From contig CAKKNE010000005.1 in assembly GCA_918797485.1 (NCBI GenBank), forward strand, positions 1,116,001 to 1,180,000: a stretch of DNA of 64,000 bases, read 5' to 3'. Positions within the stretch are counted from its first letter, which is position 1. Every line of letters begins with the position of its first letter. Source of the DNA: Pelagomonas calceolata. Lineage: Eukaryota; Sar; Pelagophyceae; Pelagomonadales; Pelagomonadaceae. Both the position numbers and the translations under genes were made by a program. Shown piece after piece: positions 9,094 through 18,207 of the stretch. The notes under the pieces are model-generated. The model saw nothing but the letters and a program-made list of their open reading frames with translations, was not told the origin of the DNA and made no database searches.

Positions 9094-11325
9094 TCAGTGA
9101 TACCCAGTGCGTGGACCAAGTGGACCAAACCCCGCCAAATTGTCGCCGCTTGAGTCGATGACGGACAGGACATGCGGGACCAGGACGGGTCCACGGCTGC
9201 CGCCCGGCAGATCAAACTGCGGCGACACGCGTCGCGCCCGATGAAACAACCAGGCGAGGCGATGCGCGAAGACGCGTGACATGAGTTCGTTCGCTTCGGT
9301 ATCGAACGTCACTGTTGTTGGCGGGTATGGGAGTACCGGGCCCACAAATTCCTCGGCGAGTTCAATCACAGCACCCATCTCGTTGGGACCGAGAAGAGGC
9401 TCAGCGTACGGCAGCGCGGCGCGCAACGCCGCGGCCGCGTCCGCGGCAGCGTCGAACGGTCGCACATACAACACTGGCAACCGTTTCTGCGTCCTTTCCA
9501 GCAACGTAACAACCGCGCGCGCGACGTTGGAGAAGGTGAGCGGACCGGAATACGCCGCGACCGAAATTTCGCGCTGGACCTCCTCCATAAGTAACTCGTC
9601 TGTGCCTATGGAGTCCTCAGCAACTTGACGGTAAACGATCGTCCGCGGTTCGCGGTTGGATGTCTCGTGCAGATGAAAACCTCTCGCTAGCACTGCGATC
9701 TCCACGCCCCACTTCTTGACGAGCTCGCCGACGAGGCCTTCGACTTCCGGGGCCCAGTGTGTAAATCCCGCGCGGCGCGCGGCAGTCTCCGTCAAAGTCC
9801 TTTGGGCCCGTGCCGTGAGATCAGCGCCGCCCATCCCCTGGCGCAGGGGGCGCTGGCGCGCCGGGAGCACGGTCGAGAGCTTCGAAGGCGCGGCAGGCGG
9901 ATCGCGGTCAACATAAACGCAGCCCGTCCAGCGTTCCCCTGCGTGCCTCTCTGCGACGCGGACCGCGTCCAGGTCGACCACGGGCTGCACTGAGATCACT
10001 TCGGCTCTCCCTGCATACGTGACGAGCCAGAGTAGGCACTCTCTACCGCAACTTGGGCAGGGGCACCCGACCGCGCCGCACCACCGCTCGGGGACGGGAT
10101 CCTGAGGCCCTTGCGTAGCAGACTTCGTCAGCCGGAGCCCGAAGTAGCGGTCGTCGATGCCTTCTCCTTCGCCCCGGTCCGTCGCAAACTGCTCCATATC
10201 AAGGACCCCGTCACGCAGCATACCCAGCACGTCCCGGGAACACCGCTTGTAGTAGTCGGCGGCCATGTCGCTGAGAGGCTGACGGTCGCTGAAAACAGCG
10301 TAATCAAGTCCCGCGAGCGCGCGAAGTACCACGCTCTCCGTCAGTTCGTATCCCGGCGCTTCAGTCCAGCGCGTCCGTAGCGTATGCTCCCACGCGTAAC
10401 GTATGTCCGACGCATCCGAATCTGAGTCATCCGTCATCCAAGGTTCCCGCTCGCTCTCGTCGGACTCGGCCTCGCTCTCGTCGTCAGAGGAAAGCGGCGC
10501 CGCGCAAGACGTGTGGACGAGGGCCACGAGCCGTTCAACTCTCAAATCGGACTCCGCGGCTTCACGCAGCAACGGGTGCCCGACGCCGCGGGCCTTCGCG
10601 ATGACAGTAGATAGAAAAGCGCACAATGCCGAGGACGCCGCGTCGAGCGCGCCTGGCGCGAGGTGTGTGATGCCCGCGCGGCTCGCGATCCACCGCATCG
10701 ATCGACGGATGGCGCACTGCGGCGACGAACCGTCGAGCGGAGCCGCCTCGCACCACGTCATCGGTCGGCGGCGCCACACGACCGCGGGCGCCGTCTGCGC
10801 CTCTTCCGAATTCGTAACATCGGGCGGCGCGGGATGCGTCGATGCCGTCGACGCCGAAACCAGCCCGGCGCAGGCGCAGCCCGCTTGCGGTCGGCCCGTC
10901 CCCGCAACTCTATCAAAACCACATATCTTGATCGCGTCCTCGATGTCGCACGGCCACACGACCGTCGCATTGCGGCAGTCACATGCGACCATCAAAGCCG
11001 AGTTAAAAACTCCCGTCAGGAACTTCTCTGCGGCGTTCCGCAGCACGGTGGCCGCGCGCTCCGTGATCCGCGGCCGTAGGAACGACTCCACAACTTTGCG
11101 GGCATCAGCGCTCAGCAGTCGCACGAGCGGCGCCGACCACGCCTGCACACCGCAGGTGCCCACGAGTAGCGCATCAAACGGGCCGGCAAAAAACGAGCGG
11201 TGGTTGCTTTCTATCTGGGCTCTACGAACATTCCTCAACTGCATAGTTACCAGCGCATCCAGCGGCGGGCATCGCACCCTTAACCCCTCCCACTTCTCTT
11301 CTTGACTTGGCGTGCTGCTCTCCAT
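9094..11325 (-). CDS. Single-chain histone-fold protein, H3-H4-H4-H3 order
   Basis: The 743-residue protein contains four histone-like folds. Residues 28-138 resemble H3: LRNVRRAQ matches LREIRRYQ, PFDALL matches PFQRLV, NAAEKFLTGVF matches EASEAYLVALF, and PCDIEDAIKI matches PKDIQLARRI. Residues 203-272 resemble H4: AIRRSMRWIASRAGITHL and AFLSTVIAKA match AIRRLARRGGVKRI and VFLENVIRDA. Residues 506-570 are a second H4-like copy (ARRAGFTHWAPEVEGLV). Residues 598-722 are a second H3-like copy (RTQKRLPVLYVRPFDAA, then an alpha2-like helix). Between the pairs lies an acidic tract (278-304) and a CPCPSCGREC cluster (421-430). The start is the first ATG (11325); an upstream in-frame GTG exists. 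It probably compacts or marks DNA. A 66-nt in-frame intron (10795-10860) is possible. Confidence 0.72.
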   Translation of the reverse strand: MESSTPSQEEKWEGLRVRCPPLDALVTMQLRNVRRAQIESNHRSFFAGPFDALLVGTCGVQAWSAPLVRLLSADARKVVESFLRPRITERAATVLRNAAEKFLTGVFNSALMVACDCRNATVVWPCDIEDAIKICGFDRVAGTGRPQAGCACAGLVSASTASTHPAPPDVTNSEEAQTAPAVVWRRRPMTWCEAAPLDGSSPQCAIRRSMRWIASRAGITHLAPGALDAASSALCAFLSTVIAKARGVGHPLLREAAESDLRVERLVALVHTSCAAPLSSDDESEAESDESEREPWMTDDSDSDASDIRYAWEHTLRTRWTEAPGYELTESVVLRALAGLDYAVFSDRQPLSDMAADYYKRCSRDVLGMLRDGVLDMEQFATDRGEGEGIDDRYFGLRLTKSATQGPQDPVPERWCGAVGCPCPSCGRECLLWLVTYAGRAEVISVQPVVDLDAVRVAERHAGERWTGCVYVDRDPPAAPSKLSTVLPARQRPLRQGMGGADLTARAQRTLTETAARRAGFTHWAPEVEGLVGELVKKWGVEIAVLARGFHLHETSNREPRTIVYRQVAEDSIGTDELLMEEVQREISVAAYSGPLTFSNVARAVVTLLERTQKRLPVLYVRPFDAAADAAAALRAALPYAEPLLGPNEMGAVIELAEEFVGPVLPYPPTTVTFDTEANELMSRVFAHRLAWLFHRARRVSPQFDLPGGSRGPVLVPHVLSVIDSSGDNLAGFGPLGPRTGYH

Positions 11326-11495
11326 GGAGGATGTGCCTGATGGGTCACCTCGGCGCACAGGCTCCGGGCGACTCCAGCGTGCGCGCAGCCGCTCGCCGCT
11401 AAGAGATGATGTCTGCTGTGAATCCTACGAGCGCTACCTCACACTTGTCTCTGCGCTGTGAGTACTAGATCAATGCCAAGAGCAGGCGCGAGCGC

Positions 11496-11518
11496 GCTAG
11501 CGTCTGTAAGACACTAGG
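11496..11518. promoter_or_regulatory. GCTAGCG...GTAAGACACTAGG element
   Basis: A near-consensus copy lies 171 bp upstream of the histone-fold gene and only 2 bp beyond the stop of the methyltransferase gene, showing how tightly genes are packed. Confidence 0.7.
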
Positions 11519-11520
11519 AT

Positions 11521-12627
11521 TCACCTTACACACACAACTCCCGCAACGCGGTATACCGGCCGCCCATATGCCTCGTACCGCCCCTCCGTCTCCGTCCGCG
11601 CCGGCAGAGGCGACGCCGCAAGAAAGTCCCCGCCGACGGCCCGGGCGCCGCCGAGCTCCACCCAGCGCTTCGTCCGCAGCGCGGCGTCGCCGTCGACCGG
11701 CGTTCGAGGCCACGCGAGGCCGCACTCCTTTGCTTGGAGGACGCGGAATTCCGGCAGACTCGCGAGCAGGTCGCGCGTCCGGACGGCAACATCCTCGACG
11801 TTGCTCGCCACGAGGACGCACGTCTCACTCGACCCGGCGCGCGCCGCGAGCCGCAGCGTCGCCGCGTTGACGAGGCACTTCGACGGCGTCTGGGGCAGCT
11901 GCGCATTTTTGCTGCGCTCGTCGAGCGCTGGGGGCGTCGGAAACATGAACAGCACCGCGCGAAGAGGCCCCGCGTAGCACTCGCGCACCCAATGCAAGGC
12001 TTCATCCGCGGAGGCACATGCAAAACGCAGGCGCCCCGTCATCCCCAGGCGATGCGCGAGACCGTCACCGTAGAGCAGGCAGTGCGCGGCGCGGTCCACG
12101 GCCAGGACGTTCACGTGGGGGCGTACTTTCGCGAGCGAGACCGCGAGGGCGCCGAAGCCGCACCCCGCGTCGACGACGAGAGGCCTCGACGGGTCCTCGA
12201 ACACAGGAGGCCACGCGAAGCCGCCGCGGGCGCTCGGTGTTTGCGTCACCTTCTTGCGCGATTTGGAGTAGTCCCAGAGCTCCGCGAGCGCCGCGTCGTC
12301 GCTGAAGCTGACCTTGCCGCCGAGCCGTCGCCACGTCCGTCGCGGGAGCCGCAGCGCGGCGAGGCCGCATTGTGCGCGTGCCGCCGCCGGAGCCTCGTTG
12401 CAGCGGCGCGAGACGATCGCCGCGAGGCGCGCGAACGGCTCGTCGGTTGTGAGGCCCGCGAGCGCGCAGTCGCGCGCAGCGATCGCGGCAGCCGCCGCCG
12501 AAATGCCGCTGTGTCGCGCGGCGGTGAGCACGGCTTCCTCGTCGTCGGCGTTCACGCGGCCCGCGCGCCGCGCTTGCAGCAATGCGATTGCTGACGCCCT
12601 TAAGGCACCGTCGGCGCTGTCTGGCAT
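11521..12627 (-). CDS. TrmB-like class I SAM-dependent methyltransferase
   Basis: The 368-residue protein has a Rossmann-type methyltransferase domain. Motif I is VVDAGCGFGALAVSLAK (about 152-168), followed by the acidic end of beta2 in NVLAVDR. The motif IV region LFMFPTPPALDERSKNAQ resembles the FPDPWPKxxHxKxR segment of tRNA (guanine-N7) methyltransferases, but the second Asp and the His/Lys pattern are altered. Substrate is therefore uncertain: tRNA m7G or another RNA or small molecule. The first 100 residues are helical and Ala-rich. It is divergent from the kelch gene at 13103. Confidence 0.7.
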   Translation of the reverse strand: MPDSADGALRASAIALLQARRAGRVNADDEEAVLTAARHSGISAAAAAIAARDCALAGLTTDEPFARLAAIVSRRCNEAPAAARAQCGLAALRLPRRTWRRLGGKVSFSDDAALAELWDYSKSRKKVTQTPSARGGFAWPPVFEDPSRPLVVDAGCGFGALAVSLAKVRPHVNVLAVDRAAHCLLYGDGLAHRLGMTGRLRFACASADEALHWVRECYAGPLRAVLFMFPTPPALDERSKNAQLPQTPSKCLVNAATLRLAARAGSSETCVLVASNVEDVAVRTRDLLASLPEFRVLQAKECGLAWPRTPVDGDAALRTKRWVELGGARAVGGDFLAASPLPARTETEGRYEAYGRPVYRVAGVVCVR

Positions 12628-12864
12628 CGATGGAGCTATAAATTGTCTCTATTAATGAGAGCTCAAACGCAGCGATTAGCGCTAGCCTCGATGGCAAAAG
12701 GCTGCTGCAAAGGCTGCACTGTGCACAGAGCCGAACGTCGCGTCCTTGCTAAAGAAATGGTGCAGAGCTGAGAGAAACGGAGCACTGTAGGCCCTGCAAG
12801 CACCCAACTTGTAATTTTGCACAGCTACACACCACTTGCTTTTTGCGCTTGCATGCTTGCATCA

Positions 12865-12889
12865 GCTAGCGGCATAGTAAGGTACTAGC
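12865..12889. promoter_or_regulatory. GCTAGCGG...GTAAGGTACTAGCC element, bidirectional spacer
   Basis: A one- or two-base variant of the element lies 238 bp from the methyltransferase start (12627) and 214 bp from the kelch start (13103). The rest of the 475-bp spacer holds no supported gene. Confidence 0.65.
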
Positions 12890-13102
12890 CCCAAAAAGCT
12901 CGTCGACGCTGTTGCCCTGCAGCTCGGCACACAGCGCTGTTATCGGCCCGGTCGGACTGTCTGTTACACCATCGTGACCCCGCGGTAGGGCTCGGAAACT
13001 TCGGCGCGAGTGCCGCACAGCCAGTGTGGCCCACAGCAACCCCTCCCCAGTTTCAGCGCGGACGACGCCGCAGCGCAAGTATCCAACAACCGCGCGCCAC
13101 CG

Positions 13103-14404
13103 ATGCCGCAACTCGCCGACGCCATGCTCTGCGGCTACGGCTCCGGCCTCGAAGAAGAGCCCGGCACGACCTTCGAGGCGATCCCGCAGTCGATCGTGCG
13201 CGACGAAGTTTTGAAGCACGCCGACGGCGCGGCGCTGAGTGCCGCGGCGAGCGCGTCGAAGGCCCTGCGGACTGCTGCGGGAGATGCGGGCCGCGCGCAA
13301 CTCCAAAGGCGCTTCTCCTGGCTCTGGCCGTCCGCGTCGAAGCCCGACGGGCCGCGACCGCGCAACGCGGCGCCGGCCGGCGCTTTGAGACTCTTGGAAG
13401 AAGACGGCTCCTTCGTGTTAGCTTGCGGGACACGAGAGGAAGCGGCACCGACGGCGGACGCGGCCGCCGTGCGACCCGCCCCACCTCGACCGACCGAGGA
13501 GATGGCGCGACGGCGCCATGACGACGCCTTACGAGCGTTAGGTGTGCCCCGCCTGCACGATTGTAGCACGGCGCGGAACGCTCCAGCCGCGTGTAGAGCC
13601 AATAACGGCGACGTCTGGCTCTGCGGAGGATGGGCGGACGGTGAAGCGCTGCAGGACTGCGAGTTCTTGGATGCTTCCCGGAGGTGGCGGCGCGGGCCGA
13701 GGATGGACGCGGCGCGGTGCTTTGCTGCCGCTGCTGCTCCTCCATTCTTAGACAATGCTATCCTCGTCGTCGGTGGAGGGGACACTTTATGGGTCGGCGG
13801 TACGGCTTCTCGCGAGTGCGAAATCTTGGATCTTGCCGATGAGGGGACATCGTGGGCGGCGTTTCCGTCGTTAACTTATGCTAGATGTGGTCACGGCCTC
13901 GCCTCTGTTTCAAAGCACGTCGTGGCGTGCGGCGGGTACGGCGGCGGTGATGCGTACCTCGACAGCGTCGAGGTTTGTTCGGGTGAGAGGTGGGTAAACG
14001 GCTCGAAGATGAATTTCAGGAGGACGGGGGCCGGCGTCGGTGCCGGTCCGGACAGCTGCGTCTATGCGGCGGGTGGCTCGCCCGACGGCCAGGACGCCTT
14101 GGCCTCGGCGGAGCGCTGGGACTTGAGGACGGCACGATGGGAGCTGTTGCCGCCCATGGCGCGCGGCCGCGGTTATGTGGCGGCGGCCTTTGATGCGACC
14201 GGAAACTTCGTGGTGCACGGCGGCTACGGCGAGACGGGCGACGTCGGCGCCGACGCGGAGGCCTTTGACATCCGGGCCCACCGGTGGCGGCCGGTGGATT
14301 TGGCGCATTCGGCGCAGACGCAGTACTACGGCCAGAACGGCGCCGGGCGGACGCGGTGGTACCTGGACCGCGCGCAGCACGGGCTCGTGTTCACGGTCGT
14401 GTAA
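13103..14404 (+). CDS. Kelch-repeat protein
   Basis: The 433-residue protein has a helical N-terminal region with an F-box-like start (IPQSIVRDEVLKHADGAALSAAASASKALRTAA, about residues 25-60; weak). A C-terminal beta-propeller of about five to six kelch repeats follows from about 165. Repeats show the GG doublet and spaced Trp, as in DVWLCGGWADGEALQDCEF, HVVACGGYGGGDAYLDSVE and CVYAAGGSPDGQDALASAE. Kelch/F-box proteins often recruit substrates to SCF ubiquitin ligases; that role is inference. The frame is open upstream from a GTG, but the first ATG is at 13103. Confidence 0.8.
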   Translation: MPQLADAMLCGYGSGLEEEPGTTFEAIPQSIVRDEVLKHADGAALSAAASASKALRTAAGDAGRAQLQRRFSWLWPSASKPDGPRPRNAAPAGALRLLEEDGSFVLACGTREEAAPTADAAAVRPAPPRPTEEMARRRHDDALRALGVPRLHDCSTARNAPAACRANNGDVWLCGGWADGEALQDCEFLDASRRWRRGPRMDAARCFAAAAAPPFLDNAILVVGGGDTLWVGGTASRECEILDLADEGTSWAAFPSLTYARCGHGLASVSKHVVACGGYGGGDAYLDSVEVCSGERWVNGSKMNFRRTGAGVGAGPDSCVYAAGGSPDGQDALASAERWDLRTARWELLPPMARGRGYVAAAFDATGNFVVHGGYGETGDVGADAEAFDIRAHRWRPVDLAHSAQTQYYGQNGAGRTRWYLDRAQHGLVFTVV

Positions 14405-14473
14405 ATCAAATCGGTTTTCCTGCTTTTTTGTTGCGGCGGCAGCGTGTTGGGCGCCAAAGAGCCATACCTTACT

Positions 14474-14501
14474 GCTAGTGTCGTCTTACAGGACGGCTAG
14501 C
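14474..14501. promoter_or_regulatory. GCTAGTG...CTTACAG...GGCTAGC element
   Basis: This copy is in the inverted orientation, with a few extra bases between the arms. It lies only 76 bp upstream of the glutathione-transferase-like gene and 69 bp beyond the kelch stop. Confidence 0.6.
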
Positions 14502-14576
14502 TCTGGAAGCCCAGTCATCGCATAAAAACGCGGTGCACACCGTTGCCATATCGAATTCATCGTCGCAGAAGCTACA

Positions 14577-15911
14577 ATGATCGCTCGCGCGGCTGTGCTA
14601 TTGCTCGGGCAGTGGCTCGGGCAGGCCTGCGCGTTTCAGGCATCCGTGCAGCCCCTGAGTCATGGTGCAAGACGCTCCAGCCCTCTCGCCGCGACAGCCA
14701 CGACGGAGGAGCCCGTGCTGACACTCTACAGAGATACCAACGGCTGGTGCCCCTTCTGCGAGCGCGTGTGGATCGGACTCGAGAAAAAAGGCATCCCGTG
14801 CGTGACACGGCGTCTATGAATCGATTACATGCGGCCGCGTCGACGCCATCGACGCAACACGTTGCGCAGGTACGACGAGAAGCTCATCAACCTCCAGGAC
14901 AAGCCCCAGTGGTACCTCGATATAGTGCCGACGACGCTCGTGCCGGCGATCGAGTGGCACGACGAGAACTGGGATGCCGACACCCCGGGCAGCGGCGCGC
15001 TCGTGTGGGAATCGAAGGACATCCTCGAAGCCATGGATGCAAAATTCGCCGAGACGCCTTTGCGCTCCGCCGACGAGGAGGTCGCGGAAGTCGTCGAGGT
15101 CCTGAACGCGTCCGTGGGATTTGTGTACGGCGCGCGGAACGGTACGGCCGACGACAAGGGGGCCCGCTTCGCGGCGGCGCTCGACGCGCTCGATGGAGTG
15201 CTTGCGTCGTCGGGCGGTCCGTTCGTGCGCGGCGGCGAGCTCTCCGCGGCCGATCTGGCCCTGGCTCCGACGCTCGAGCGGTTTGGAGAACAACTCAAGG
15301 TGCTCAAGCCGGAGTTTCCGGCGCTCGACGCGGGCCGACCGGCCATCACGCGCTGGTCCGAAGCCATGGACCTCGAGCCCGCCTACACGCGCCGAGTGAA
15401 GGGCGACGCCTACTCTTGGACCGCGGTAACGTCATCGTTCCTGCGCATCTTCGCGAACGCGAGCGACGCCGAAACTCAGGCCAAAATAGCCAAAGCGGAC
15501 AAGGCGGCGGCGGCGCTGCTCGCGGAGTCGCGGGCGGATGCGACGGCGCTCGATGATAAAGCCGCGTGCGCCGAGGCCGTTGCCGCCTTGTCGAAGAACC
15601 GCAAAAATGTCGCCAGAGATGCCGCCGACTCGTCGCCGAAGACTCAACCTCACGTGAAGCGCGCCAAGACGGCCCAAGCGGCGGAGGAGGCGATAGATGC
15701 TGCTCTCGTCGTGCTCGACGGCGGCAAGGCGCGCGTCTCGGGAGAGGCCAAGGTAGCGGCGGCCGCCATCGCCGCGAGGCTCTGCGCACCAAGAGACATG
15801 GGCGCGCCCGCCGCGGCGGCCCTCCGGCACACGCTCCTCGTCCTCGCGGAGAAGAAGCCGCGCGGGTCGCGCCTTCTGAAGGCGCTGCAGATCTTTTTCT
15901 TCTGGCTCTAG
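14577..15911 (+). CDS. Glutathione S-transferase-like protein, two exons
   Basis: The proposed exons are 14577-14797 and 14870-15911, giving 420 residues; the 72-bp intron has GTGCGT donor and GCAG acceptor. The join restores a contiguous thioredoxin-fold sequence GIP-YDEKLINLQDKP. The N-terminus has a hydrophobic, Ser/Arg-containing leader (1-40), plausibly a secretory or plastid-targeting presequence. The active site CPFC (Cys58, Cys61) is of the glutaredoxin/omega-GST type, followed by the cis-Pro region VPTTLVPAI and an alpha-helical GST C-domain. Beyond about residue 270 is an Ala/Lys-rich helical extension of unknown role. Glutathione-dependent reduction or transfer is inferred. The intron contains the CGCCATCGACGC motif. 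Confidence 0.8.
14798..14869 (+). other. 72-bp intron with CGCCATCGACGC motif
   Basis: The donor GTGCGTGAC and acceptor TTGCGCAG are assigned because removal restores the GST frame (phase 2). The motif GTCGACGCCATCGACGC lies about 15 bp before the acceptor. The same motif recurs in other introns of this window. Confidence 0.7.
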
Positions 15912-15946
15912 GGGCCTAACCCATGTTGTATACAGTCACTTACACA

Positions 15947-17115
15947 CTAGAAGAGCGACGCGAAGAAGCCGCCGCTCGCGCCGAAGGCCGAACTCTGCGA
16001 CGCGGCGCAGGAGAACTCGTGCACCGTCGTCTGCGTATACGTCTCGCCCGGCCGCAGCACAATGTTGGGGAAATGAGGTCTGTGGATCGAATCTGGGAAG
16101 TGCTGGCATTCCAGACAGAGGCCGGCTCTTTTGCTGTAGGGAATGCCCACACTTGGCGAGCCCTTGGCGCCGTCGCTGCGGCGCAACGTGCCGTCCTGTG
16201 TGACATCGACCGCGTCGATGGCGTCGGGGCCACGGCAAACACTCAAGGCGCCTTCGACGAGACACCGATGCGAGCCAGGAAATTGCCCGTGTAGAACTGC
16301 ACGCCCGGCTCCGTCGTCCAGACCTTCATGAGCCGCCCGCTCTTTTCCGACCAGAGCGTCGCGACCGGCCGCAGGCCCTCCTCGGAGGCGGCACCGGAGA
16401 GCACAAAATTATGATCGGCGCCGTTGCCCTGATCACATTCGAGTATTCCATCCCCCACAACCCGGGGGGCCGAGCAGTAGTCCATGGGCGTGCCCTTGAC
16501 CGCTCTCACTTCTCCGGTCGGGATGGAATCATCATCCGTAGGTGTATAAAATTGAGCCTCGAGGCGGATGACGTGCTTGTCGACGGACGACGCCCCGCCG
16601 TCCTCGAGGTTCCAATACGCATGATTCGTGAGGTTCAAGGGCGTCGCCTTGTCCGTCGTGGCGGCATAGTCGATCTTCAGAGTGTTTTCCGTCGGTAGGG
16701 AGTAGGTCACGCGCACGTCGAGCGTGCCGGGGTAGCCCTCGTCGCCGTCCGGTGACCGTAGAGCCAGCGTCAGCTGCGTCGCCGTCGACTCGACGACGGC
16801 CCACCACTTCCGGTTGAAACCCTCCTTGCCGCCGTGGAGGTGGTGGTGGCCGTTGTTGGCATGTAATTCATAGGTCTTCCCATCGAGGGAAAATTCCGCA
16901 TTGGCCGTGCGGTTCGCCACGCGACCCGCGACACTGCCGAAGAACGGATTCTTTCCTAAATACGGCTCCTCCCGATCGAAGCCGAGGACGCACTCGCCCC
17001 GATTCCCGTGCTTGTCCGGCACTCTTACTGACGTGATCGTCGCGCCGAGCGGTAATATCGTCACTTTGATGCCGTCGCCGCTCGGGTGCTCGAGGACGTG
17101 GGCGGTGTCGCCCAT
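15947..17115 (-). CDS. galM: Aldose 1-epimerase (mutarotase), two exons
   Basis: The proposed exons are 17115-16264 and 16195-15947, giving 366 residues; the 68-bp intron runs GTCTCG to CACAG. The enzyme interconverts alpha and beta anomers of hexoses such as galactose. Family motifs include [26 protein letters not shown] and [10 protein letters not shown], the last with the catalytic His. The catalytic Glu lies in [12 protein letters not shown], and [14 protein letters not shown] closes the fold; both are in exon 2, so splicing is needed for an active enzyme. The ATG at 17115 (MGDTAH) gives the usual family start; the open frame extends upstream without conserved sequence. The stop is 35 bp from the GST stop. 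Confidence 0.92.
16196..16263 (-). other. 68-bp intron with CGCCATCGACGC motif
   Basis: The phase-0 intron interrupts the epimerase after GNFLARIG. It ends GTCACACAG and contains CCGACGCCATCGACGCGG, the recurrent intronic motif. Placement is supported because both sides match GalM. Confidence 0.8.
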
Positions 17116-17543
17116 CGTTTCTTGCTGTCTGCTTCGTAGTGGTGTTTGCCTCGAGTGCTGTGGCCGGTAGGACTCACGTGTCGACGGCGTTCTCCTCGTG
17201 GCGCGTCGATGGCGTCGGCGGCTGGCCCGCGCGCGCGGCAGCAGCAGAGAGGGCTGTGCAGGCTTGCTGCTAGAACGGTCCTGCAAGCGGCGGCGGGGAT
17301 CGCAGCTGTTGAGAGCGTGGTGCGCCGAGGTCTGGAGACGCGTAGCAAGTACAACAATGAGCTCTGGTAGCCTACGGCGGGCGTAAAAGCTATTTACTGC
17401 AAAATGCTGCTCGCAAAAAATCAATTCCACTAAACGGGTTTTCGCGGCCGCACACATACACACACACACCCGCCCTGTACTAGGACGGTAAGAGATCGCC
17501 CTAGCAGCGGGACACACTATGCTTCTTTTTCATTAACCCAGCC
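17116..17543. other. Spacer upstream of galM with degenerate palindrome
   Basis: The 428-bp spacer follows the SUMO-like stop and precedes galM. It holds a degenerate CTAG...GTAAGA...CTAGC element at 17479-17505, a CA dinucleotide tract near 17450-17470, and a reverse copy of the CGTCGATGGCG motif near 17201-17211 that could mark a 5'UTR intron of galM. Confidence 0.35.
17479..17505. promoter_or_regulatory. Degenerate CTAG...GTAAGA...CTAGC element
   Basis: ACTAGGACGGTAAGA followed by CGCCCTAGC keeps both CTAG ends and the central GTAAGA but not the CACTAGC arm. It lies 364 bp upstream of galM, further than other copies. Confidence 0.3.
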
Positions 17544-17828
17544 CTAGCCCATCGACGGCATGCACGAGCACGAGCAGTCGCCCTCGTCGCCATCATCAAT
17601 AACGGCGGAGGGCGGCGGCTGCGTCGCCGTGAGCGCGACCTGCTCGTCGAGCGGCTTGTCCGTCTTCAGGGGCCTGCCGCCGACCAGAAAGCGGCACTCG
17701 GCCTCGTCAATTCCCGAAAGTGCGGCGTACTGCTTTATGACTTCCGTCATGGGCGTGCCGGCCTGGACCTTCATGAGGCGGACCTCGCCCGTCTCCTTGT
17801 CCGTCGCGCGGATCGTGTAGGACGGCAT
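17544..17828 (-). CDS. SUMO/Rad60-like ubiquitin-fold protein
   Basis: The 94-residue protein resembles a SUMO-type beta-grasp domain. It has a strand VRLMKVQAGTPMTEVIKQY, helix and turn SGIDEAECRFLVGGRPLK, and the closing segment DKPLDEQVALTA. It lacks a C-terminal Gly-Gly, so it is unlikely to be conjugated. Instead it ends in an acidic DDGDEGD run and the Cys cluster CSCSCMPSMG, possibly metal-binding or lipid-modified. The frame is open upstream, but the ATG at 17828 gives the domain start. It diverges from the MYND gene at 18208. Confidence 0.7.
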   Translation of the reverse strand: MPSYTIRATDKETGEVRLMKVQAGTPMTEVIKQYAALSGIDEAECRFLVGGRPLKTDKPLDEQVALTATQPPPSAVIDDGDEGDCSCSCMPSMG

Positions 17829-18105
17829 CCTACCGATCCGCGGCCGGCGGGCCCTCCCTCTCACTTTAAAATCGGTGCGGTTGCGACGAACGCAGCGTCG
17901 TAGCGGTGGCCGCAAGTGCTGCGAACGACGCGTTCGTTGGCTTATCGCTGCCCCGCAGGCTGCCCTCGTCGCGTTTGCGCCGCTTTTGATCCAGGGTGGC
18001 GCGGCGCCAAGACGAGGAAACGTGCGGGGCGGGCGGCGCGGCCCCCCGGCGGCGCACGGATCCGCGCCTGCGGTGAAGGATAAGGGCCGCGCGCCCTTTG
18101 CGACA

Positions 18106-18128
18106 GCTAGCGGCTGTAACGCACTAGC
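18106..18128. promoter_or_regulatory. GCTAGCGG...GTAACGCACTAGC element, bidirectional spacer
   Basis: A near-consensus copy lies between the divergent SUMO-like (start 17828) and MYND (start 18208) genes, 278 and 80 bp from the starts. No other feature is seen in the 379-bp spacer. Confidence 0.65.
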
Positions 18129-18207
18129 CTTTGAGCAGCTGCTGCTCAAGGCTTTTTGCAGGCATTTTGCATCGTAGGGCTGCCCCCGAGCGATTTGACC
18201 AGACAAG

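Noticed and set aside
10403-11305. 300-codon open frame on the plus strand, opposite the histone-fold gene
   Set aside because: It is antisense to a frame with clear histone signatures and is rich in Ser/Arg/Ala as expected of a GC-rich shadow.
11734-12594. 286-codon plus-strand frame opposite the methyltransferase
   Set aside because: The opposite frame has methyltransferase motif I and IV; this one is Arg/Ala-rich shadow.
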